64,000 nucleotides of DNA from Faucicola mancuniensis (GTDB taxonomy: Bacteria > Pseudomonadota > Gammaproteobacteria > Pseudomonadales > Moraxellaceae). The stretch is taken from positions 806,001 through 870,000 of the forward strand of contig NZ_CP171363.1 of NCBI RefSeq assembly GCF_046523945.1, given 5' to 3'. This document shows, in pieces, positions 56,891-64,000 of the stretch. The position numbers and the translations under genes are program-made. Numbering within the stretch: position 1 is the stretch's first letter; every line of letters begins with the position of its first letter. Below the pieces are notes generated by a model that searched no databases, had not been told where the DNA came from, and worked only from the letters and a program-made list of their open reading frames with translations.

Positions 56891-59777
56891 CAAGAATTTG
56901 GCGTTTAAACTCATCATAGCCTTTATCAACAAAAATATCATTCCAATCTTTACCTGTATCACTTCGGTCAAATTGCGGTAATAAAATATGGGTGTTTTCT
57001 ACAGAATTAATGACTTTATTAGCGTCTTCTAAGCCTTGATTTACCTTATTTTTTCCTGTTTGTGGGTCAATTTCAAAGGGTTTTTGATGGTCATTATCAG
57101 CACCGATATAAATTTTACTATCAGGGTAATTTGCTCTTAAATTTTGAGCGACTTCCATTAAACCGCCACGACCAAAAGCAACTACTACTGTTGGCTTTTG
57201 GTTTTTATTGGTGTGTTCATAAAGTGTTGCCCCGGTAGCGTAACCCTCCGTGATAATAATGGGTTTACCATTTTCAAGCTGTCCTAAAGTAGTAGATAAG
57301 CCTGATTTATCAGCACCATTGCCTAAAGCGTACTTAGAGCCATAATAGCCAATCGTTTCAAATGCTCTTAACTCTCCTTGCGTATTAAACTGCGGTACAA
57401 TTAAGTTACCACGCTGTACAATCATTTTATTTTCAGGATTATGTTCACGCAAATAACTAGCTTGTTGCATAGTGTCAGCTATCATAATATGCGGTTTAAA
57501 TTCATCAGGTAGTTTACTGCTATCAGGTACAATTAACACTGTATCATTGGCGGTTACCTGTTTTTTGTTTAAATAATTGTGATTGGCTGGGGCGACTTGG
57601 CTAATAGATACGAGCATTTGGCTTCTTTTAGCCATTAAGTCAGCCTGTTCTTTATTTGCTTCAGTTTTCTGTTGCTGTGTCAGCTTGGGTGTTTGTGGAA
57701 CAACTGGCGTTGTTGGTGTATTGACAGATAGGGTAGGGCGGTTAGGCTGATACTGATTACCTTTTGCTCTTTCTACTGCTTCAATATTTCTTAAGATATT
57801 CAAATATTTTGTAGGATATTGCCAATTTTCAGGCGTATTTCCCCTTGAAAAATTGGTAATTCTTGCAAAAGGCACACCGTTAGGGTTGGCATACGCTTGA
57901 TACATGACATTTTTATCGGTTGAACCTTGATTTGATAATCTATGAGTTTTGTCATCAAAAATAGGGTGTCCAGTTTCAACTTGAATACCCATACTAGTTA
58001 AATAGTCTGAAAACTCCTGTTCAGGACTTGGCACACTTGGGCGTACCGTCCATCTTGCAACAGCTTCTTTGTTGTTTTCATGTGCATACCAAACTTTATT
58101 TTGATTATCAAATTTAACAACCCCTTGTTCTTTTAACTTTCGTAAATCGTTTAAATCATTAAAAGATGTATAAAGATAAATCCGTTCAGGTTGTTTATTA
58201 GGCTGTCTTAATTGTTGTGGCTGATGTTGAGCAGGTTGAATGCTTGGTTTTTCTAAATTTTTTTGCTGATTTCTATTGTATTCTTGGGCATTTTTTACTA
58301 TAATATCTATCAAAGCCTCGTTGAGCCGATGTGGGGTAACGCCATATTTTTTGGTATCTTCCTCCATCATTTCTGGAACGGGGTTTTTTTCATTTTCAAT
58401 ATCTACCGCTTCAATAGAATAAACTCTATTTCCCTGTTCCTTAGTTAATTCCTTAATTGTTAATTTAACTAAATAAATCTCATTATTGTATTTCATAGGT
58501 GCAATAGCTCTGTGTATTGCTTCTATGTCAGGACTGTCATTTTTATAGGGTGTTTTCCAGCCAAGAACAGAGTTTTCAAATAATTTATCAGCATTCGCTA
58601 CAGCCGTTAAATGCAAATGTAAATTAGCTGATTTTTCATGTGCTTTATTACTAAGCATTTTATCTAAATTACTTTTAGATATAACGGCAGTCATACCATC
58701 ATGAATATTGGTAATTTCTTTTGAAGTAAAATTTTTGGCGATTTCTCTGACTTCATTAAAGCTATGAGCAATATTTTCAGCTTTTGCTCCGTCAAAATTT
58801 GGTTGTATTCTTTCTAAATACTCTATATCTTGTTTATTTAAATTAATATGTCCACGCTCCGCTTGATTTTTCTCAATCTCACGCCCTAAGCCTATGACAT
58901 AATCAGAAATTTTATTTGCGTCCGTAACTGCCCTAAAAATCTCTTTTGGGTCTTCTTTAATCACTTTAGCCCACGATTTTAGATAAGCATGGTGTTGTCT
59001 AGGGTCATAACCTATCTGTAACTGTTCGCCAACCATCATTGAAGCAATTTCAGTTCTTAATTCTTCTTTTGCATAACTTTCAGAACCAAAAACACCTGAT
59101 AAATCACGATTTAGACGGTCTTTATGACCTGTGGAATGTCCAATTTCATGTAAAACGGTTGCATAATAAAGGTCAGGCGTTGCAAATTGTCCACGTTCAG
59201 GCATGACAATCTTATCGTCTGTGGGACTGTAATAAGCTCTGTCGCCAATTCTATGTTCAATGGTTACGCCTTGAGCTTCAATGCCTTTAATGATGTTTTC
59301 GGCTTTTTCGTGGCGTTCCCATTCAGTTAAAGGTGTTTTGACTTCTCTAGGTGGCAAGCCATCAATTTGTTCAGCATTAAAAACAGTTACAGATTTAACG
59401 ATTGGATGCTCTAAGTGAATGATTTCTTTGATTAGTCTGCCATCTTTATCCAGTATATCATTGCCTTGTTCATCTTTTTTGTTTCTTGTTTGGGTATTAG
59501 TATAGAATTTGATGGACGTACCTTTTTCGCCCCTACGGACATGACCGCCGTGTTCTTTTGCATTATTAAAGGTAAACCAACGATTATCAGAAAATCCCTT
59601 TTTCTGTGAAGCCATCATTAGATGAATGATGTTGTCGCCACGATAAGGCGTACCTTGATGATTAACTGGCATGATGTCAGATAACCCTGTCGCCCAGCCC
59701 TTTTGCCAAATGGCTTCATTTGCTTCAATCTGTTTTACTAGTTCATCAGCAAACTGCTGTAGCTCATCATTATTCAT
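56882..59777 (-). pseudogene. ArdC/TraC-type primase with zincin and TOPRIM domains, split by IS4
   Basis: From the ATG at 59777 about 965 host codons precede the IS; translation then runs into IS sequence (PLHTTKKQK...) and stops at 56784. Domains in order: ArdC-like ssDNA-binding region (about 1-130), zincin motif TVLHEIGHSTGHKDRLNRDL (about 210-230), a long linker, a DUF5710-like module (YLYTSFNDLNDLRKLKEQGV) and a TOPRIM domain (PIIITEGYATGATLYEH; KIYIGADND). Such proteins prime or protect DNA entering a recipient in conjugation. Only the last 118 residues are separated, so the truncated product could still work. Its start overlaps the preceding small gene. Confidence 0.8.
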
Positions 59778-60003
59778 CAATTAACCCCATTTCTCTCAAC
59801 TCTTGTTCACTAGCCCAAACAACCCCCAATTCTTCCGCTTCCTTATAAGTTATTTCTTGTGTGGTTATCTGATATTCTTCAGGCATAGGTATAGTCATCA
59901 TTTCAAGCCATTCATCATAATCTAAAATATTTGGTTTGTCTTGGACTATCATATTAGACATATATTCTTGATAGGCGGTGTAAGATGTATCAATTTTAGT
60001 CAT
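59770..60003 (-). CDS. Small acidic protein of the plasmid block
   Basis: 77 residues, rich in Glu and Asp, no membrane segment and no family recognised. The C-terminal part (EAEELGVVWASEQELREMG) looks helical. The stop codon overlaps the primase start (GATGAATAATG arrangement), and the upstream membrane-protein gene ends 10 bases before it, so it is in the middle of a tightly packed operon. Confidence 0.65.
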   Translation of the reverse strand: MTKIDTSYTAYQEYMSNMIVQDKPNILDYDEWLEMMTIPMPEEYQITTQEITYKEAEELGVVWASEQELREMGLIDE

Positions 60004-60013
60004 TTTGCTACTC

Positions 60014-60427
60014 CTAATTATTGCGATTGACTAATCTAATAATGGTTTCATCATTTTTATTGGTAAAAATATCAAACCTATTGCCATACTTGGGGGTAAT
60101 GATAATGAAGTTACCATTTTTTGATAATTCTATGGAACTTAGTAAGGCTTGTTCTGTTTTGTATTCGTCTGACATTTCCATTATTTCCATTTCTACTACA
60201 GGTTCAGGTAACATTCTTAGCTGTAATTCTTGGTCTATTGGCTCGGTTATATTGGTACTTCTACGCTCAATCATTAAATTTGTTACCCATGATGTTACAG
60301 AAAGCATAATGATTATCCCAATAACAACTATGATAGATAAAATCATATGTTTTTTGGTTTTATCAGGAATTATATCTTGAGCTTCAGGCATTTCATCATC
60401 AAAGTTAGCTAAATCGTTGTTGTTCAT
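60014..60427 (-). CDS. Single-pass membrane protein of the plasmid block
   Basis: 137 residues from the ATG at 60427, which shares its A with the stop of the upstream gene (TAATG), so translation is coupled. An acidic cytoplasmic N-terminus of about 24 residues precedes one membrane helix (MILSIIVVIGIIIMLSVTSW, about 28-47); the remaining 90 residues are polar with a beta-rich end (GNFIIITPKYGNRFDIFTN). No family recognised. By the positive-outside count the C-terminal part is probably periplasmic. Confidence 0.65.
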   Translation of the reverse strand: MNNNDLANFDDEMPEAQDIIPDKTKKHMILSIIVVIGIIIMLSVTSWVTNLMIERRSTNITEPIDQELQLRMLPEPVVEMEIMEMSDEYKTEQALLSSIELSKNGNFIIITPKYGNRFDIFTNKNDETIIRLVNRNN

Positions 60428-60861
60428 TATTTGCAAACCTTAGTTTGGTTATTTATATCTCCATTCATTGTACTAACAGAACCCACCGTATCAGCAGTAA
60501 TATTTATATCCCCATTAACGGTATTTATTCTGCCAATATTATCAGCTGTAATATTTAAAGCTCCGTTTTTAGAGCTTACGGATTGTATGCTACCAAATAT
60601 TTCAATTTGAATAGTCTCTTGATTGTTTGAGAACTCTTTAATATCAAATTCTTTATCATCAACAACGATTTTTGAGCCTTGAAAGCTAATATCGCCATTG
60701 TGAACGCCATTATTGATATAACCAACATTACCGTGAATATTATTTTTAAACATAGTGTTACCTTGATTAACATTAAATGATTTTGGGATAATTTTAATAG
60801 TTGAATGTTGATGAAGATCACAAACTTTATTGCCATTGATATATAAGCCTGATTTAGTCAT
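60427..60861 (-). CDS. Beta-repeat protein of the plasmid block
   Basis: 144 residues from the ATG at 60861, preferred because GGAG lies 9 bases before it; an ATG at 60876 has no ribosome site. The C-terminal half has short repeats of the type NGxxNITADxxGxxxTxNGDI (GALNITADNIGRINTVNGD, then INITADTVGSVSTMNGDI), as in DUF4097/auto-transporter-like beta-helix proteins. No signal peptide, so probably cytosolic. The stop codon overlaps the next start. Confidence 0.65.
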   Translation of the reverse strand: MTKSGLYINGNKVCDLHQHSTIKIIPKSFNVNQGNTMFKNNIHGNVGYINNGVHNGDISFQGSKIVVDDKEFDIKEFSNNQETIQIEIFGSIQSVSSKNGALNITADNIGRINTVNGDINITADTVGSVSTMNGDINNQTKVCK

Positions 60862-61342
60862 ATTTTGGTTCTCCATTTACTTCATCGTATTTTTGTTTGC
60901 ATTTTGGGAAATCTGAACAACCAAAAAAGCTGTAGCCTTTATTATGTTTACCACCTTTATTATCCTTACGCCAAATCAGTTTCTTACCGCATTTTTTACA
61001 GTCAAAATTACTGGTTTCAACAGGTTTTTTAGCTGGCTTTTCAACTGGCATGCCGTTATCATTATCCATACTGTGATTACAAGGGCTTTCTTTAGAATTC
61101 CAACCTGTACAACTCCAAAGCTCGCCAAATTTACCATCTCTTAACACCATAGGACGATTGCAACGTGGACAACGTGGATTATTGCTTAAATCTTTTGGTT
61201 GTTTGGGTGGTGGAGCGGTATAAGTTTGTTTGATTTTTTGAAGTGTTGGAACAACCGTATCATTTAATACACCCATTACAAAATTACCAACATCTGTAGG
61301 ATTTTTAATTTCTTGTTGTTGTTCATACCAAACGGCAGACAT
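60854..61342 (-). CDS. Protein with two topoisomerase-type zinc ribbons
   Basis: 162 residues. Two zf-C4-topoisomerase modules: CPRCNRPMVLRDGKFGELWS with a later Cys and CNHSM, and CKKCGKKLIWRKDNKG with FFGCSDFPKCK. Such modules bind single-stranded DNA. The frame stays open upstream of the ATG to the edge of the IS1 element (DLIRYPD reads in frame) and there is no good ribosome site, so the real N-terminus was probably removed by the IS1 insertion. It overlaps the next gene by 8 bases and heads the small-gene operon. Confidence 0.7.
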   Translation of the reverse strand: MSAVWYEQQQEIKNPTDVGNFVMGVLNDTVVPTLQKIKQTYTAPPPKQPKDLSNNPRCPRCNRPMVLRDGKFGELWSCTGWNSKESPCNHSMDNDNGMPVEKPAKKPVETSNFDCKKCGKKLIWRKDNKGGKHNKGYSFFGCSDFPKCKQKYDEVNGEPKYD

Positions 61343-61363
61343 ATCAGGGTAGCGAATTAAGTC

Positions 61364-62170
61364 GGTGGTGTCCTGAAAAGTGTGCTGTAAAAAATAAGCA
61401 ATAAAAAAGCAGCGAGAACAGAGTATTATTGAATGTGTGAAAATACAAATAACTCTGAAATGTCCTCGCTGCCAAGGACAAAATATAAAGAAAAATGGCT
61501 ACTCTGGCAATCGTAAACAAAAGTATTTTTGTAAAGATTGCTGCCGTAATTTTATTGGCGACCATAACCTTACCTATAAGGGTTGTCATTCCAAAGCTGA
61601 TGAGCAGGTTTGGAGAATGACCGTTAGAGGTTGTGGCATTCGAGATATTGCAGCAATTACGGGTTACAGCAAAGACAAAGTTCAGGCTGCTTTAAAACGC
61701 CATGAGTTTGAGCCATTTCCTAAACAAAAACATTACCCTACACTTGAAATAGACGAGTTTTGGACATTTGTCGGTAACAAGTCTAATAAAGTGTGGCTAG
61801 TCTATGCCTATCACAGAGAAAGTGGCGAAATTGTCGCTTACGTTTGGGGTAAGCGCGATTTAGCAACAGCGCGAGCACTCAAACGGCGTTTGAAAGAGTT
61901 GCGTGTAACCTATGACAGAATTGCGACCGACGACTGGGCTGCATTTTTAAATGTCTTTTCAAATGAAGAATGGCATCTAGTTGGTAAGCAACACACAGTT
62001 GGCATTGAGGGTAATAACTGTCGTTTACGGCACAAAGTAAGGCGAGCGTTTAGAAAAACGTGTTGCTTTTCTAAAAGTATGTTTTATCATAAGAAAGTTT
62101 TTGATTTGGCTTTCTTTGATATTCACTTTGGCATTGTTTAGTTTTACAGCACACTTTTCAGGACACTACC
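61364..62170 (+). mobile_element. IS1-family insertion sequence, about 807 bp
   Basis: The left end GGTGGTGTCCTGAAAAGTGT and the complement of the right end GGTAGTGTCCTGAAAAGTGT differ at one base and continue to match (CTGTAAAA), giving inverted repeats of about 29 bases. No 8-9 bp direct repeat flanks it, which suggests that the DNA on one side was replaced after insertion. It separates the plasmid-like genes from the SecA/adaptor region. Confidence 0.88.
61437..62141 (+). CDS. IS1-family transposase, single frame
   Basis: 234 residues. N-terminal zinc finger (CPRCQGQNIKKNGYSGNRKQ, then CKDC), an HTH (IRDIAAITGYSKDKVQAALK) and a DDE domain with LEIDEFWTFVG, RIATDDWAAFLNVF and the late HTVGIEGNNCRLRHKVRRAF. 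Classical IS1 needs a -1 frameshift between insA and insB; here the whole transposase is in one frame, as in some other IS1-family members. It looks functional. Confidence 0.9.
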   Translation: MKIQITLKCPRCQGQNIKKNGYSGNRKQKYFCKDCCRNFIGDHNLTYKGCHSKADEQVWRMTVRGCGIRDIAAITGYSKDKVQAALKRHEFEPFPKQKHYPTLEIDEFWTFVGNKSNKVWLVYAYHRESGEIVAYVWGKRDLATARALKRRLKELRVTYDRIATDDWAAFLNVFSNEEWHLVGKQHTVGIEGNNCRLRHKVRRAFRKTCCFSKSMFYHKKVFDLAFFDIHFGIV

Positions 62171-62199
62171 GAATTTTTTACTTTCTACCAATTCTACCA

Positions 62200-62223
62200 A
62201 GGTCAGATAAATTTATCTGACCT
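62200..62223. repeat. 24-bp perfect palindrome
   Basis: The half-site AGGTCAGATAAA is followed at once by its exact complement. It lies 27 bases after the adaptor stop codon (minus strand) and 29 bases from the IS1 end. There is no T run on the minus strand, so a classical terminator is not certain. Confidence 0.6.
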
Positions 62224-62250
62224 CTTAAATTAAGTGTGCTTGAATGTCGC

Positions 62251-63099
62251 TTACAGACCCACCGAACATAGAATGCCGCTTGGGATTTTATTATTTGCAT
62301 TATTAATATAGCCAATCATACTAAACGTACCCGATGCGGCATCCACCGATCTATCTTTGATCGCCACCGTCATCTTGACTGGATTATCAAAGGGTTTTTC
62401 AGGCGTAATGGTTAACCGGCTACCTTGTTTTAATTGTTTAAAATACTTGACCGGTGCAATAATCTGCACCTTTAAACGATCGGTCTGGGCAATGGTCATA
62501 ATCGGAAACTTACCATCGGTGGGGCTTACCACCGCCCCCTTATCTAAATAACGGGTAGTCACAGTACCACTAATGGGGCTGGTAATGGTGCGTCGGTTTA
62601 ACTCTGATAACGCCGATTGATACTCATATTTTGCCTGGGTTTGGCTTTCTTGTGCCGCTAACAGTTCAGCTTGGGCAGCTTGGTACTCTTGATATGCATC
62701 TTCATAAGCTTGTTGAGACATATACTGGGCATCCGCCAATTGTTTCATACGATCGGCTTTGGCTTTAGCAGCTCTGACTTTATTTTGTGCCGCTGTGGTA
62801 GAGGCAGATGTTTGGGAACGATATTTGGCAGTATTCACGGCTGCTTGTTCAACTTGGCTGTCTAACCGTGCAATCACTTGCCCTTTTTTAACATAGGCGC
62901 CTCTCTCCACATTGACACTGGCTAACGTGCCGACCACAGGGCTTCGAACATCCACCGTTTGCATGGGGCGCAGCATACACCCAAACTCTGAACTTGCCGC
63001 ATGGCTTGCAATACTCGTCAATAGTGCCGCGCTTAGACAAGCGGTTTGTGATATTTGCCATACACAGGGGAATTGCGTTGTATCGATTTTTTTAGACAT
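62251..63099 (-). CDS. HlyD/RND-type periplasmic adaptor protein
   Basis: 282 residues. A signal peptide (core ACLSAALLTSIASHA, cleavage near residue 35) is followed by a biotinyl-lipoyl half (VRSPVVGTLASVNVERGAYV), a coiled-coil hairpin (about 90-160, AKAKADRMKQLADAQYMSQQ), the second lipoyl half (TITSPISGTVTTRYLDKGAV) and a beta barrel. Such adaptors bridge an inner-membrane exporter to an outer-membrane channel. It has AAGGTAA before the ATG, overlapping the stop region of the SecA-like gene 4 bases upstream, so the two form an operon. It is shorter than most RND adaptors, and GC looks higher than in the plasmid block. Confidence 0.85.
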   Translation of the reverse strand: MSKKIDTTQFPCVWQISQTACLSAALLTSIASHAASSEFGCMLRPMQTVDVRSPVVGTLASVNVERGAYVKKGQVIARLDSQVEQAAVNTAKYRSQTSASTTAAQNKVRAAKAKADRMKQLADAQYMSQQAYEDAYQEYQAAQAELLAAQESQTQAKYEYQSALSELNRRTITSPISGTVTTRYLDKGAVVSPTDGKFPIMTIAQTDRLKVQIIAPVKYFKQLKQGSRLTITPEKPFDNPVKMTVAIKDRSVDAASGTFSMIGYINNANNKIPSGILCSVGL

Positions 63100-63103
63100 A
63101 GGG

Positions 63104-64000
63104 TTACCTTAATTTTCCAATAAAGCCAATCTGCTTTTGGCGCTGATTGTCCTGTTTTAGGGTGTTGATGCGAATTTCATATTGCCGCTGTTGTGCCCGT
63201 CGCTGGGCAACTATAATGGCTTGATTGTAAAACCAATGTCGTAGACCTGCTGTGGGCATCCAGCGACCAATCATTTGCCAGACACTGCGATGGCTTAATA
63301 AAATGGCATCGTTAAAGCAGACGATTTCTCGAAACGAACCGGCGTTTCCCTGCCTCGCACTGCGTCCAATCAGCTGCCGATCAATGCGCGTGGAGTCATG
63401 GTGTTCGGTTAAAATCACATGTAAACCGCCACTTTGCTTGGCCTTGTCATCAAGTTTGATATCGGTACCACGACCAGCCATGTTGGTGGCAATGGTAATT
63501 GTACCACTAATGCCGGCTTTTGCAACAATCTCGGCCTCTTCCGCGTTTTGTCGGGCATTTAACAGGTATAGAGTAAATTGATCAGGGGTGACTTGTTGGG
63601 TAATGAGTTTATAGACCCGCTCAGATGCTTCAACACTGCGGGTGCCAATCAGCACTGGTTGCCCTTTCTTTGCTTGTCGAATGGCATCATTGGCCACCGC
63701 TTGCCATTTGGCATCAGCGGTTTGGTAGCAGTAACGAGTGAGAGTTTTGCGCTTATTGCGCCGATTAGGCGGAATGACGCAGACTTTAAGGACATATACC
63801 TTCCACATCTCTCGGCTAACCTCGGTCACTGTACCAGTAAGCCCTGAGAGTAAGATGTAGCGCCTAAAAAAGCGCTGAAAGGTGATTTGAGCAATGGTCT
63901 GACGGGTTTTAGATACCTCAACATTTTCTTTGATTTCTATCAGCTGATGTAAGCCCTGCTCCCAGCTCCTATCTGGCATAGGGCGCCCCGTTGATTCATC
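63104..64000 (-). CDS. SecA-like ATPase, C-terminal part (5' end beyond window)
   Basis: The reading frame is open to the right edge (DESTGRPMPDRSWEQGLHQL), matching the SecA block DEFTGRxxxGRRWSxGLHQ, so the gene starts outside. Then come TIAQITFQRFFRRYILLSGL and TGTV, helicase motif IV (GQPVLIGTRSVEASE), motif V (TIATNMAGRGTDIKL) and motif VI (RIDRQLIGRSARQGNAGSF). It ends about 80 residues after motif VI with no SEC-C zinc tail, unlike housekeeping SecA. It is a divergent paralogue, probably dedicated to the export system of the adjacent adaptor. Confidence 0.82.
   Translation of the reverse strand, partial: DESTGRPMPDRSWEQGLHQLIEIKENVEVSKTRQTIAQITFQRFFRRYILLSGLTGTVTEVSREMWKVYVLKVCVIPPNRRNKRKTLTRYCYQTADAKWQAVANDAIRQAKKGQPVLIGTRSVEASERVYKLITQQVTPDQFTLYLLNARQNAEEAEIVAKAGISGTITIATNMAGRGTDIKLDDKAKQSGGLHVILTEHHDSTRIDRQLIGRSARQGNAGSFREIVCFNDAILLSHRSVWQMIGRWMPTAGLRHWFYNQAIIVAQRRAQQRQYEIRINTLKQDNQRQKQIGFIGKLR

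Overview
The window looks like chromosomal DNA of a low-GC gammaproteobacterium of the family Moraxellaceae, most likely Moraxella in the broad sense. The grounds are the AT-rich codon use, the order ispE, two tRNA-Gln, prs, rplY, pth, a cysM gene divergent from a GacS-type hybrid kinase, a BfmS/RstB-like kinase, and three natural-competence genes (comEA, comM, dprA). The genus is inferred by eye; no database was searched.

Bases 1-6740 hold the 3' end of a DASS-family anion transporter, a short ABC-ATPase (CcmA-like) remnant beside a palindromic repeat, and a complete rRNA operon on the minus strand: tandem promoters, 16S, tRNA-Ile(GAT), tRNA-Ala(TGC), 23S, 5S and terminator.

Bases 6740-51700 are mostly ordinary core chromosome. 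They cover competence (comEA, comM, dprA), RNA metabolism (pcnB, rsuA, pth, tsaC, tRNA-Gln x2), cofactors and metabolism (folK, hemN, ispE, prs, panD, cysM, dapB, hisB), nitrogen sensing (glnD), cell wall (mpl, LysM protein), chaperones (grpE, dnaK, dnaJ), proteases (M48 lipoprotein, M16C PreP-like), two sensor kinases and peptide deformylase. Decay is visible inside this block: a ychJ gene with one in-frame stop, a degenerate IS607-type element (tnpA HTH stub plus frameshifted tnpB with a possible omega-RNA tail), two VapC PIN-toxin remnants and an orphan VapB. Two perfect parS-like 16-mers lie inside coding genes (yigZ and mpl), suggesting that the region is near the replication origin.

Bases 51700-62170 are an accessory block of plasmid type bounded by insertion sequences. 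An IS5-family copy (51701-52600) has cut the 3' end off a ColE1-type HEN relaxase. Then come a MobC-like protein, an oriT-like nested inverted repeat, a small coiled-coil protein, a serine resolvase, an ArdC/TraC-type primase split by an IS4-family element with a 9-bp target duplication, and a coupled set of small genes (acidic protein, single-pass membrane protein, beta-repeat protein, topoisomerase-type zinc-ribbon protein). An IS1-family element without visible target duplication closes it.

Bases 62171-64000 look richer in GC than the plasmid block and carry the 3' part of a SecA-like ATPase followed after 4 bases by a HlyD/RND-type periplasmic adaptor. This is an uncommon pairing, probably part of a larger horizontally acquired export operon that continues past the right edge.
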